From Lamellibrachia satsuma (lineage: Eukaryota > Annelida > Polychaeta > Sabellida > Siboglinidae), in assembly GCA_033239005.1 (NCBI GenBank), contig BSQZ01000011.1:10519001-10583000 (forward strand): DNA of 64,000 nt, written 5' to 3'. Shown here one piece after another: positions 11,880 to 23,579 of the stretch (position 1 is the stretch's first letter; the number at the start of each line of letters is the position of its first letter). Below the pieces are notes generated by a model that did no database searches, was not told the DNA's origin, and saw only the letters and a list, made by a program, of their open reading frames with translations. Position numbers and translations under genes: made by a program.

Positions 11880-12300
11880 GCTTACACTGGACCAGCAGAA
11901 GTTGCTGGGACTGATATGAACGCTGCGTATTTGGGTGATGGGGTTTTGGTTCCCAATATTGGACAAGGGCGAAAAAGTTGTGCTATGATAAGAATACACA
12001 CGCGCACACACATACACACGCACGCACGCACGCACGAACACACACACGTTTGTGTGAGTCGCTATGCCCGGGGTATGTGGTTGAAACGTCACACATTATG
12101 AGGACATGACAGTTGTCTAGCGTGTGAGAGGGTAAACGTGTGAGAGGGTAAACGGGATAATTACAAGGGCAACATTTGCCACACATACATGCATATGTGG
12201 AATATGCGAAAACAATTTGATAAAATAAAGTACAGTTCGCTATCTAAATGTGGTATGTTTTACAGCTAAGATACAATACAAATACATTCTTATCAATATC
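11880..12300 (+). repeat. Dispersed repeat DR1 (3' part) with CA/CGCA microsatellite
   Basis: Matches 39430-39560, 45675-45950 and 62030-62345, sharing GGACTGATATGAACG, CGGGGTATGTGGTTGAAA and AAATGTGGTATGTTTTACAG. An ACGC/AC microsatellite (about 12000-12050) interrupts this copy. It abuts the 3' end of the CR1-like element next to it. Confidence 0.7.
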
Positions 12301-13420
12301 CTCATAATCATTCACTATTTTAAACACTTCTATTTGGTCTCCTCTTAGTCTCCTGATCTCTGGTGTTGTCAAACCACATTGTAATAAGCGGCTTTCATAA
12401 CTGAGATTTATAAATTTTGTGATCATTTTAGTTGATCTTCGTTGTATTCTTTCTAACTTGTCTATGTCCTTACGATACGGTCTCCATGCTTGTATTCGAT
12501 ATTCCCAATGTGGTCTAACACTTGCGTTGTAGAGGGGTACTGTACATTTTTATGACCATTTAACCAATTTATCTAGATCATCCAGTAAACTTTGTTTATT
12601 TGTTTCATTAGTAATCTTTCTAAATACTTCTGTGTCACCTGCGAATTTCAATACTTTGCTAGATATGTCATCTTCGCAATCATTTATATATATTAAAACT
12701 AGTATAGGGCCTAACACTGATCCCTGTGGTACCCCACTCAACACATAGTTCCAGTTTGAAATCTCACCATCTACTATTACTCTGTCTTCTGTGTGTAAGC
12801 CACTTTTTAGCTTAAGTAACAATCTTTGATGTGGCACTTTATCTAAAACTTTATGAAAATCTAAGTAGATAACATCCACTGGTGACCCATCATCTTCCCA
12901 CTTTGTAATTTCTTCCACAAATATAACAGATTGGTTAGACGTGACGTTGCTTTTAGGAACTCATGTTGAGATGTATTTATTAATTTGTGATTTATAAGGA
13001 ATTCCACCATGTGGCCTCTAATTAATGTTTCTAGTAATCTGCATGCAACTGATATTTAACTCTGCAATGTTCTGGCTTGTTCCTCGATGTCTTCTTAAGT
13101 GCGGCGTATTGTTTGCCTCGTTCATTTCTGAAGGAACTATTCCTTCTTCTAGTGACAAGTTAAACACTTTTGCAAGTGATGGACAAAGTTGCTCTGCAAT
13201 TTCGTTAAGCAGTTTTGGTGGTATCCCATCAACTCCAGGTGATTTATTATCTTTCATCTTCTTAATTTTCTTTGCTATCATATCAGGAGTTAAAAGAACT
13301 GCCCTAAATGATCATCCACAAATTTAGTGCCTGAAACTAGAAGGGGGCTGGTATGTTCTGCGGTAAAAATTGAGTTGAAATACTCATTCAGGACATCTGC
13401 CAGTTGAAACCCGTCAAAAG
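12244..13420 (-). mobile_element. CR1-like LINE fragment, decayed, reverse transcriptase 3' part
   Basis: Read on the minus strand, from high to low coordinate: KMKDNKSPGVDGIPPKLL (13018-13281), then VIYLDFHKVLDKVPHQRLL, SGVPQGSVLGP and KFAGDTEVF (12550-12918), then the C-terminal tail SYESRLLQCGL and RRLRGDQIEVFKIVNDYED (12244-12426). Frameshifts separate the parts. The catalytic FADD motif reads FAGD, so the enzyme is dead. A better-preserved relative of the C-terminal part lies at 53055-53552. Confidence 0.85.
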
Positions 13421-13477
13421 TTATGTTTAAGGTATACATTGTTATCGCCGTAACTAACAACACTTACGCTTTGACAC

Positions 13478-13740
13478 TGCGTCTTTAGCGTATTCGGGTT
13501 GTTTCTTTGGTCGTATTTGGCCGTATCAGTTGGGTGTTGTTCTCGGCATACCGCATGGTCTGTTTTTCGCCGCGGAGGTATCAGACCAGTGACTGCCGTC
13601 GCCGCCGCCCCCGTCGCCGCCGCCCCCGTCGCCGCCGCCCCCGCCACCGCCGCCCCCGCCACCGACGCAACAGGCAGCGCTGCTACATATAGTATTTACC
13701 AAATAAAAAATGTAGTGAATGTCAATACCGACTAAGCAGG
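13478..13740 (+). repeat. Dispersed repeat DR7 with GCC-rich tract
   Basis: Shares GTATTCGGGTTG-like, TTGGTCGTATTT and TTGTTCTCGGCAT blocks with 27480-27760, 31620-31980 and 51940-52560. Its end (ACATATAGTATTTACCAAAT, then GAAGCAGGACATAGGAAG-like sequence) matches 52525-52600, where the GCC tract is much shorter. Confidence 0.7.
13592..13672. repeat. GCC-type microsatellite (CCGCCGCCCCCGTCG units)
   Basis: About 80 bp of CCG/CCC triplets with a 15-bp higher-order spacing, giving Ala/Pro or poly-Gly frames on the two strands. It is part of the DR7 repeat, so the poly-Gly frame is unlikely to be a gene. Confidence 0.9.
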
Positions 13741-14013
13741 ACATAGGAAGTTTGAATATAGGAATATTTTTTTTAAGCTGAAAGATATTTGGAATTTTTG
13801 CCACTAGACACGTGTGCGCACTAATTCATGCATATATTAGTAACCACTGACGGGCATCGCACATGCTGTCATTTTACAATAGCTGAACATGTTTAATTTT
13901 TACTAAACTCAATCAGCATATAAAGCGTGCCTCTTTTGAAAAAACAAGTTATTTGACTAACGGTATGGCACCAACATGTCTTCGTTTTACGTCTGCGCCA
14001 GAAAAAAAAATAA

Positions 14014-14016
<3 letters not shown>

Positions 14017-14079
<63 letters not shown>

Positions 14080-14211
14080 TACATATATATACATACATAT
14101 ACATACATATACATACATATACATATATATATATATATACATACATATACATACATATACATACATACATATACATACATATATATATACATATATATAT
14201 ATATATGTATA

Positions 14212-14274
<63 letters not shown>

Positions 14275-14291
14275 ATATGTATGTATATATG

Positions 14292-14360
<69 letters not shown>

Positions 14361-14382
14361 TATGTATATATATATGTATATG

Positions 14383-14449
<67 letters not shown>
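14017..14449. repeat. Compound TA / TACA / TATG microsatellite
   Basis: About 430 bp. A pure TA block is followed by blocks rich in ACAT, then TA, then blocks rich in ATGT, then TA again. The ACAT half and the ATGT half mirror each other around about 14200, so the strand could fold back. Long Ile-Tyr frames here are artefacts. Confidence 0.95.
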
Positions 14450-14452
<3 letters not shown>

Positions 14453-14714
14453 AGTCTCTAGACGGTACAGTTAGCCTACTATCAACGATTTAAAGAGGGA
14501 ATTTTTTATACTGAGCAACCTGTATCATTGCAATTACTTAGACGTTGTCTTTGAGCGGACAATATCTCCAGCGACTCACTCAACGGAATAATCTGTCAAT
14601 CAACGGCTACATAAGACGTGCCTGAACAATGTAGAACATGTCAGGTTTGTATACGTTAGTAAATAGCAACCAGCCAGGTAACAGGAGTGGTTGCCTCCAT
14701 GACAACGATGTCTT

Positions 14715-14720
14715 TATAAA
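14715..14720 (+). promoter_or_regulatory. Candidate TATA box of gene 1
   Basis: TATAAA lies 90 bp upstream of the gene 1 start codon. A start site about 28-32 bp downstream would fall near 14745-14750, giving a 5' UTR of about 55-60 bases. This is inference from spacing. Confidence 0.45.
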
Positions 14721-14804
14721 GGACTGCGATACGACACAACAGACACTTGTCTGAAGGACAGACCTTGAAGGAGAGACAGCAATCACCAGTCGTCTTGCGG
14801 CAAC

Positions 14805-17800
14805 ATGAGCGGTTCACACTTGGTAAGTGCCACTCATTCCGTTTAACACGTGTTGTGTCGGTGATGCAGTTCCTCTCTTTTGAATGCATCTATTGCACCA
14901 TCACCGTTTACTCCGCACGTTACATATGTCTGTAAGCAAGTCAAGACATTTTGCATTATTTATATTATTGTACGCTTTAAATGTTGCTGTATTCAAGATA
15001 TACACGGTTTAGACAATTTGTTACATTTACAAAGCATCACACATGCGGAGACATCTTTGTCCAGTGGTAGTTTGTTTGTCTGTTTGAGTTCATTACATGA
15101 ACACACCAGCGTTAGATAACTTGCATACGCAAGTCCTCGTAACTATTAGTATATACAAAATCGTATATAGGAATATGCAACCGTTAACATCGTTTGAAAA
15201 CACCACTATTTTGTGTTAATATTTGAAGTTCTAAAATGGTTTTGTATATACAGATGTATCTACTTTTTTGATTTTAATTATAAAATCGTAGTTATTTGTT
15301 TGCACAAATTAATTGCAGATTAGACATTTTCTGATGTGAAATTACCGGCGTTGTCTTAATGTCAGTATTTTTCATTTTTGTAGAATGCGTGTTTGGTCCT
15401 GCTGCTGGTGGCGGTGAGCCTGCAATGCATCTATGGTGTTGGTGAGTCAGTGGTGTGTGGTTGGTGCTACTGCCGACAGCGGTGTGCAAGCATCACAGCT
15501 GTAGTGAGTTAGTGGTGCGTGTTTATTTATGACGGTATTGGCCGTAATGTGCATGCACCACGACCATTCATTGTCGCTACGGCGAGTACCTGATGAGATA
15601 AGATATAGGGTAGACCACCCCTTAAGGGACCTCGTATGAGGAAAAGAATCCCGGTAGAGGATTCGTGAAGTTTATGTTGATGTATCCGCCCTCCCGGTAG
15701 AGGACTCGTGATGTTTGTGTTGATGTGTCCGCCGTCCTGGCAGACGACTCGTGACGTTTGTGTTGATGTGTCCGCCATCCCGGCAGAGGACTCGTGACGT
15801 TTGTGTTGATGTGTCCGCCATCCCGGCAGAGGACTCGTGATGTTTGTGTTGATGTATCCGCCATCCCGACAGAGGACTCGTGACGTTTGTGTTGATGTGT
15901 CCGCCATCCCGGCAGAGGACTCGTGATGTTTGTGTTGATGTGTCCGCCATCCCGGCAGAGGACTCGCGACGTTTGTGTTGATGTGTCCGCCATCCCGGCA
16001 GAGGACTCGTGACGTTTGTGTTGATGTGTCCGCCATTCCGGCAGAGGACTCGTGACGTTTGTGTTGATGTGTCCGCCATCCCGGCAGAGGACTCGTGATG
16101 TTTGTGTTGATGTGTCCGCCATCCCGGCAGAGGACTCGTGATGTTTGTGTTGTTGATGTGTCCGCCATCCCGGCAGAGGACTCGAGATGTTTGTGTTGAT
16201 GTGTCCGCCGTCCTGGTACAGGACTCGTGACGTTTGTGTTGATGTGTCCGCCATTCTGGCAGAGGACTCGTGACGTTTGTGTTGATGTGTCCGCCGTCCC
16301 GGCAGAGGACTCGTGACGTTTGTGTTGATGTGTATGCCGTCCCGGCAGAGGACTCGTGACGTTTGTGTTGATGTGTCCGCCGTCCCGGCAGAGGACTCGT
16401 GACGTTTGTGTTGATGTGTCCGCCGTCCCGGCAGAGGACTCGTGACGTTTGTGTTGATGTGTCCGCCGTCCCGGCAGAGGACTCGTGACGTTTGTGTTGA
16501 TGTGTCCGCCGTCCCGGCAGAGGACTCGTGACGTTTGTGTTGATGTTTCCGCCATCCCGGCAGAGGACTCGTGACGTTTGTGTTGATGTGTCCGCCGTCC
16601 CGGCAGAGGACTCGTGATGTTTGTGTTGATGTGTCCGCCATCCCGGCAGAGGACTCGTGATGTTTGTGTTGATGTGTCCGCCATCCCGGCAGAGGACTCG
16701 TGATGTTTGTATTGTTGATGTGTCCGCCATCCCGGCAGAGGACTCGTGATGTTTGTGTTGATGTGTCCGCCGTCCCGGCAGAGGACTCGTGACGTTTGTG
16801 TTGATGTGTCCGCCATCCTGGCAGAGGACTCGTGATGTTTGTGTTGATGTGTCCGCCATCCTGGCAGAGGACTCGTGACGTTTGTGTTGATGTGTCCGCC
16901 ATCCTGGCAGAGGACTCGTGATGTTTGTGTTGATGTGTCCGCCGTCCCGGCAGAGGACTCGTGATGTTTGTGTTGATGTGTCCGCCGTCCCGGCAGAGGA
17001 CTCGTGATGTTTGTGTTGTTGATGTGTCCGCCATCCCGACAGAGGACTCGTGATGTTTGTGTTGATGTGTCCGCCGTCCCGGTAGAGGACTCGTGACGTT
17101 TGTGTTGATGTGTCCGCCATCCTGGCAGAGGACTCGCGATGTTTGTCTTGATGTGTCCGCCGTCCCGGCAGAGGACTCGTGATGTTTGTGTTGATGTGTC
17201 CGCCGTCCCGGTAGAGGACTCGTGATGTTTGTGTTGATGTGTCCGCCGTCCCGGTAGAGGACTCGTGACGTTTGTGTTGATGTGTCCGCCGTCCCGGTAG
17301 AGGACTCGTGACGTTTGTGTTGATGTGTCCGCCGTCCCGGCAGAGGACTCGTGACGTTTGTGTTGATGTGTCCGCCGTCCCGGCAGAGGACTCGTGACGT
17401 TTGTGTTGATGTGTCCGCCGTCCCGGCAGAGGACTCGTGACGTTTGTGTTGATGTGTCCGCCGTCCCGGCAGAGGACTCGTGACGTTTGTGTTGATGTGT
17501 CCGCCGTCCCGGCAGAGGACTCGTGACGTTTGTGTTGATGTGTCCGCCGTCCCGGCAGAGGACTCGTGACGTTTGTGTTGATGTGTCCGCCGTCCCGGCA
17601 GAGGACTCGTGACGTTTGTGTTGATGTGTCCGCCGTCCCGGTAGAGGACTCGTGACGTTTGTGTTGATGTGTCCGCTGTCCCGGCAGAGGACTCGTGACG
17701 TTTGTGTTGATGTGTCCGCTGTCCCGGTAGAGGACTCGTGACGTTTGTGTTGATGTGTCCGCCGTCCCGGCAGAGGACTCGTGATGTTTGTGTTGATGTG

Positions 17801-20400
17801 TCCGCCATCCTGGCAGAGGACTCGTGATGTTTGTGTTGATGTGTCCGCCGTCCCGGCAGAGGACTCGTGATGTTTGTGTTGATGTGTCCGCCATCCCGGC
17901 AGAGGACTCGTGATGTTTGTGTTGTTGTTTCCGCCATCCTGGCAGAGGACTCGTGATGTTTGTGTTGATGTGTCCGCCGTCCCGGTAGAGGTCTCGTGAC
18001 GTTTGTGTTGCTGCCACAATTACTAAAAATACAGGTAGAGGACTCGTGACGTTTGTGTTGATGTGTCCGCCGTCCCGGTAGAGGACTCGTGACGTTTCTG
18101 TTGATGTGTCCGCCATCCCGGCAGAGGACTCGTGACGTTTGTGTTGATGTGTCCGCCGTCCAGGTAGAGGACTCGTGACGTTTGTGTTGATGTGTCCGCC
18201 GTCCAGGTAGAGGACTCGTGACGTTTCTGTTGATGTGTCCGCCATCCCGGCAGAGGACTCGTGACGTTTGTGTTGATGTGTCCGCCGTCCCGGCAGAGGA
18301 CTCATGACGTTTGTGTTGATGTGTCCGCCGTCCCGGCAGAGGTCTCGTGACGTTTGTGTTGATGTGTCCGCCGTCCCGGCAGAGGACTCGTGACGTTTGT
18401 GTTGTTGTGTTCGCCGTCCCGGCAGAGGACTCGTGACGTTTGTGTTGATGCGTCCGCCATCCCGGCAGAGGACTCGTGATGTTTGTGTTGTTGTTTCCGC
18501 CATCCCGGCAGAGGACTCGTGACGTTTGTGTTGATGTGTCCGCCATCCCGGCAGAGGACTCGTGATGTTTGTGTTGATGTGTCCGCCATCCCGGCAGAGG
18601 ACTCGTGATGTTTGTGTTGATGTGTCCGCCATCCCGGCAGAGGACTAGTGACGTTTGTGTTGATGTGTCCGCCGTCCCGGCAGAGGACTCGTGACGTTTG
18701 TGTTGATGTGTCCGCCGTCCCGGCAGAGGACTCGTGACGTTTGTGTTGATGTGTCCGCCGTCCCGGCAGAGGACTCGTGATGTTTGTGTTGATGTGTCCG
18801 CCGTCCAGGTAGACGACTCGTGATGTTTGTGTTGATGTGTCCGCCGTCCAGGTAGACGACTCGTGATGTTTGTGTTGATGTGTCCGCCGTCCCGGTAGAG
18901 GTCTCGTGACGTTTGTGTTGCTGCCACAATTACTAAAAATACAGTATTTCAAGACGAATAGACACTTATGATGAGAAATAAACTAAAGTACTCTTTGTTG
19001 CAGAAGATGACACCACCACGACCATGTATGGCAATGGCACGACCACAGTGAAAAGTTCCTGTGACAGCGGTTTCAAAGGTACGTTTACCACATTACCACT
19101 CAACAATGAACATTGTTGTATGTTCCACGCTGGAAGGAACCCCAGCGGTCGAGCATTGTGTTTCTAAAAATAAACAGAATCCCAGTTGTAATTAATAACT
19201 TTCACGTGATGAAACAGGTGCACTTACTAATACTTTTAATGCGATTTTCGGTGGATGTATCAACACAAATTTAAGTCTTTAATAAATTTAACGACGTCTT
19301 CGTTGATGTCTGTTTTCGTTTTTTGCTTTGATTGAATTCATTACAGTTATATTTGTGCATTCAGTGTTGTCCCGGGCACCTAAGGTTGAAGCCAGACACT
19401 ACGTTTTAGTGTGTATGCCCAAGCTTATAATCACTCCATTGCAAAAACAGATTTATTTTTTCTAAAAACAAACAGAATCCCAGTTGTAATTAATAACTCT
19501 CACATGGTGGAACATATCACGTCCACTCACAAATGTTTCTCTGTATTCATTATCATTGAGTGTTATAATAACCACATTCCTTTATATGGTCAGACAAAGT
19601 AATTATGTTCTGCATCAGTCATTTTCATTATTCACTGAAATAATATATTCTGGCCTATGCCGGTATAATATGACTACCGGGTAGGTTAATATTATCAAGT
19701 TATTTCATTTGAAATAACATACATTGTGCAAGGGAACTATTGTGTGTTTGATATTTATTATATGCAGTAGATCAAATCATGTAATATAAAGTTCGCTCCG
19801 TATGATACGAAGGCAACAAGAGAATCATCTCCTGGCATCACCAGTTTATTTTTTGCCTGTAAAGGGAAACAAAAGTTATGGTTTTGGGCTTATGCGCCTA
19901 TGAGAGTTACTAAAACATAACCATTTGCAACTACAGTTAAGAATTTCACGCCAGTGGTTTACTAAGAAGACCTTGTTGAACAAACATCATCATACTTTCA
20001 CGGGCCGCGTAGTCTAGGTTACCCGACATTCATAAAATTGGGCATGCGCTTATCGGTCGAGCTGGTTAACATGTCAGCCCTCGGTCAACCAAGAAATGGC
20101 CGGAATCTCCCATATTTAGAACACATTCTCAACAAACCACTGGCGTGACATTCTTGACTGTAGTTTTTATTATCAATTTTAGATGCATAACCCCATAACC
20201 CTGTTTCACTTTAAAATGGCATAAATGGCTGTTCTGAGGAGTGGAAACGTTGGCTGAGTTTTGTAATAATTATTCTTGTCTATAAACGTTAAAACATCTA
20301 CAATGAATTGTTCCCTCTTTCAGGAGCCAGTCAACTGTCGATAAGCCTACTGGCGCTCGGTGGTCTGTTTATGACGGCCATTCTCACCAAGTTCTACTGA
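14805..20400 (+). CDS. Gene 1: small signal-peptide protein with Thr-rich middle and hydrophobic C-terminus
   Basis: Four exons reconstructed by splice sites: 14805-14822, 15384-15441, 19004-19078, 20324-20400, joined by canonical introns (GTAAGT, GTGAGT and GTACGT donors; TTTTTGTAG, TTGTTGCAG and CTCTTTCAG acceptors). The product is 75 aa. Residues 1-25 are a signal peptide (MSGSHL, then NACLVLLLVAVSLQCIYGV across an intron). Then come a short Thr-rich segment (EDDTTTTMYGNGTTTVK), one Cys near residue 45, and a C-terminal hydrophobic stretch (SISLLALGGLFMTAILTKFY) that fits a GPI-attachment signal or a membrane anchor with almost no tail. Leader and tail exons are nearly identical to those of gene 2 at 54668-56285, which supports the model. 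Exon 3 is phase 1-1. Intron 2 carries the 43-bp minisatellite. The function is unknown and extra alternative exons are possible. Confidence 0.65.
15650..18925. repeat. 43-bp minisatellite array, about 76 copies, inside intron 2 of gene 1
   Basis: The unit core GGCAGAGGACTCGTGACG recurs every 43 bp (for example 17341, 17384, 17427). A few units are 46 bp through an extra GTT (near 16150, 16710 and 17010). Variants are mostly C/T or G/A at CpG sites (GACG/GATG, CCGTC/CCATC, CCCGG/CCTGG), as expected from CpG decay. One internal unit (about 17984-18032) ends in CTGCCACAATTACTAAAAAT, which is also the right flank of the whole array. Antisense frames are open throughout, but this follows from the unit and is not evidence of a gene. 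Confidence 0.97.
19160..19500 (+). repeat. Local repeat shared with 21065-21310, in intron 3 of gene 1
   Basis: 19215-19455 aligns with 21065-21310 (shared CTTTTAATGCGATTTTC, AATTTAACGACGTCTTCGTT, GGGCACCTAAGGTTGA). In addition, 19160-19215 recurs at 19445-19500 (ACAGAATCCCAGTTGTAATT), a direct repeat about 285 bp apart. Confidence 0.7.
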
Positions 20401-20870
20401 GAGTCCGGGGCCGAGAATAGGGTCAAACAATGACCGAGAGAGATCAGAAGACGAACACTATCATCTCTAATAGCTATCGTAGTTCACTTAGATATATCAA
20501 TATAATCACATATTAACTGTTATGCGTTTACAGGTTGCCTGCGCTTGATGAAAGCACCAATAATGCACTGTGTGGTATGCCTCGTAATCAAACCGACCTG
20601 TTCGAACATGTATAAAAATTAACTCAATCGTAACTATCGATTTTAGGAATGATGTATGAATCAGTCATGCGATAGCAAGTCGTCCTTACTTTTGGATGTA
20701 TACAGCAGCTTATTGTGTTGTACTTCGAGTGCATAATTCAAACAAGTCCGAGACAATGGCACATAACCAATAGTTGCTATAAAAAATCATCGGTGGTTAG
20801 TGAACAAAAATGTGATTAACTTTTTAAGGGTGCTGCATGGTGTTGCATATGTCAGATGTATAATACTAGA

Positions 20871-20909
<39 letters not shown>

Positions 20910-21064
20910 TATATTTTCATAAGGGAAACTAAACTGATATACACGGTTTCTAAGGGAGTACATGAAATGCGTTTATATTACCTGTCATTAAAGGTGCGAT
21001 TAATAACATGTCAAAATAGATGCACCTACGTTGCCGAGTTTCTGATCTGATGCACTTTATTAGA
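20401..21064. other. Gene 1 downstream region, no gene seen
   Basis: Probable 3' UTR and intergenic DNA. No canonical AATAAA was found close to the stop codon. A TA microsatellite lies at 20871-20907. Confidence 0.5.
20871..20907. repeat. (TA)n microsatellite
   Basis: About 18 TA units. Confidence 0.95.
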
Positions 21065-21310
21065 CAGATGCACTTGCTAATACTTTTAATGCGATTTTCT
21101 GTGGATGAATAAACACGAATTTAAGTCTTTCATAAATTTAACGACGTCTTCGTTAATGTCTTTTTTTGCTTTGGTCGAATTCATTACAGTTATATTTGTG
21201 AATTCAGTGTTGACCCCGGGCACCTAAGGTTGATGTCAGACACTACGTTTGTGTGTAAGCCATAGCTGTGGTGCAAGCCCAAGCGTATAATCACTCCATT
21301 GCAAATAAAA
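21065..21310 (+). repeat. Second copy of the 19.2-kb local repeat
   Basis: Same orientation as 19215-19455, with several short indels; shares the CCGGGCACCTAAGGTTGA block and the end TATAATCACTCCATTGCAAA. Confidence 0.7.
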
Positions 21311-21390
21311 AATATTTATTGATGAGTCATAGATCAAACCAACAGAGGCTGCCCATTCCAGGCTTTGGGATTGGCTCCACCGTTTATTAC

Positions 21391-21411
21391 ACACGCGCGC
21401 GCACGCACGCA

Positions 21412-21466
<55 letters not shown>
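21391..21466. repeat. (CG/CA)n alternating microsatellite
   Basis: ACGCGCGCGCACGCACGC followed by about 25 AC units: a fully alternating purine-pyrimidine tract. Confidence 0.95.
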
Positions 21467-21468
<2 letters not shown>

Positions 21469-21525
21469 CTGAATACTTTTCATTGTAACGGAAATTATGC
21501 ATACACCCAGATTATGGGTGTATGC

Positions 21526-22984
21526 TAGTGCCCTGCACGGCCTAGAATTTAGGCCCAGGCTCGACCCAGACCCTTAATGTTTGGCCCGGCCCGGCCCGCA
21601 CGTTTCAGGCCCAGGCTCGGCCCATACTCGCGGGCCAAAGACAGGTAAGCCCGCGGCCTGCAAACCCGAGGCCAGCGAAATTTTTAAAAGACAAACCTAT
21701 TATCTTATGATAAAAACGAAACACAAATAAACTGTAATACATACGTATTGTTTTATTTTAAAAAAATAATAATAATAAATGAACATTGTATAATGTCTAC
21801 TAGTCTGCTGTCTACTGTCCATGGTGTGCTGGACAAGTTTTAGAAATTCAGCGCAACTAACTGCTTCAAACGGACGAATATCCTGAAGAAAAATAAACAA
21901 CCTTTTATTGTCATTACTATTAAGTATTATAACATAGTTTTATATATGGCTTGAATTGGGTTATGGTTGGGGTAGGAAATTTGTTTATCTAACCCTAACT
22001 TAGCCTTAATGCAAACCATAACCCTAATTTAAGTTGTTAACTGAATTAGCTCAACTAAGTTAACTTAATTTAATTAACTAATGTAAACAGTAAGCGCAGT
22101 TAATTTGGTATTAATTGATGAAACTGACACCCAGTAGCATTTCCAGCAGGCCTGCAGTCACAGATCAGGTTAAGACGTGTGAATTAGTACAAGTGTGAAT
22201 GAATCAGTACTGGGGAAATTGTAGACATTAAACAGGAGACACTAGTTAACACAATTGAAAAATACCAACTACCAACAAAGGTGGGCAGTGGGCAGTTGCC
22301 AGTGGGCAGGTCATTCACGCAGGCAAGATTTGGAGGGAAGACAATAGTCTGTCCACTGTTAGGGTCAAAGGGTGCTACATTGATGGTTAATCATGGCTTG
22401 ATTGCCTCTGCAAATATGTCTAAAGTAAACATTTAGGGCTGACTACTTGTAGCCAAGTAAAATTACGGGGCCATTAGATCTATGCAAAAGGTTACATTGA
22501 TGCAAAAAATATGCATCTGTAACATCTGTATATACTATGTAGTAGTAATATGTACTGTGTAATGTGTGTGCTGTGTATGCAATACTAAGCATTGCTATTA
22601 TATGAAATGTCTCTATTAAAAGAATGCACATTATTAAAATTATACCATTGGAAGTACCATTGTTGAAAAGAGGTTAAACTACATTCCAATATATAAAGCA
22701 CTGGGGTCATTCATAATTCCATGCAAGGTCTCAATTTGCAACTATGTCATACTAAAGAAAAAAAATTAAATATTCATTAAACGGAAATACAATTTATAAT
22801 CAGTTTTATTAATATTAAAAATCTGGGTTTTGTATTAATATTTTTATTAGGTCCAGGCCCAGCACAGGCCAGGCCCGGCCCGCTCACACTAGGCCCAGGC
22901 CTGGCCCAAGCACGGCCCGACCCGGCCCGCGGGCGGCAGGCCTGGTCGGGGTTGGACCCAAAGCCCGGCCCGTGCAAGGCACTA
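21526..22984. mobile_element. Non-autonomous hAT-like DNA transposon
   Basis: The ends are inverted repeats: TAGTGCCCTGCACGGCC on the left, and on the right, read in reverse complement, TAGTGCCTTGCACGGGCC. A TAGTG start is typical of hAT elements. GC-rich subterminal blocks (GGCCCGGCCCG, GGCCCAGGC) occur at about 21540-21680 and 22850-22975, with AT-rich filler between and no transposase frame. An exact 8-bp target duplication is not visible; flanks read GTGTATGC and ATGTGTGTATAA. Related flanking DNA at about 58500-58700 lacks the insert. Confidence 0.7.
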
Positions 22985-23579
22985 ATGTGTGTATAATTAT
23001 ATTAATTAGGCTCTCGTCCGGAGATTTGGTTTACTCATCAAATAAGAATGAAATTTTACCACTTTATGCTATGCAGTTCGAATCAACTTACATCATTAAA
23101 CTGATTATATTGACACAGATTATATTGACGCATCAGAACATCTCATTACAATCGCCGGGCTTGCACGAATCGTCGTACAAACCTGAAGCACAAACCTCCA
23201 ATTTATCTTCAACTACAATACGTCGTATTGGCATATGACGTTGTCTATGTCATTATATAGAAATATACACAATCTTTGTGATTGATTAAGACGGCGTTTA
23301 AGAATACATCCGATTAGCTTCCAATAACTGAACGCAACTATACAGTAACGCGTACACAAAATGGAGTGGGTAACAAAACAAACCATGTGTTCGCAGCCAG
23401 ATTCTCGAAGGCGAGCGAGAATCCGATGAGTGAGACTAATGCTACCCAAAATAATCCGTGGCGCCTCTGGTGGATTATATGACACTACATGCGTCGACCC
23501 TCATTTTTCTTCCCTCGATTAACAAAGCTCCGTGAGGTGGCGACGCCGTTTACACACGAGACGGATTCTCTTGTAAAGC
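22985..23579. other. Non-coding stretch
   Basis: The first 100 bp align with 58588-58690, the right flank of the paralogous site without the hAT-like element. The rest shows no recognisable feature. Confidence 0.5.

Noticed and set aside
13526..13804. Poly-Gly minus-strand frame that could suggest a silk- or shell-matrix-like protein
   Set aside because: The Gly run is the GCC tract of a dispersed repeat (DR7) that occurs elsewhere with a much shorter tract and no frame.
13893..14493. Long Tyr-Ile frames on both strands
   Set aside because: Direct translation of TA/TACA/TATG microsatellite DNA.
15527..18927. Minus-strand frames of 830, 986 and 1101 codons
   Set aside because: They are the 43-bp minisatellite read in three frames; the array lies in an intron of a + strand gene, and no domain or splice context supports translation.
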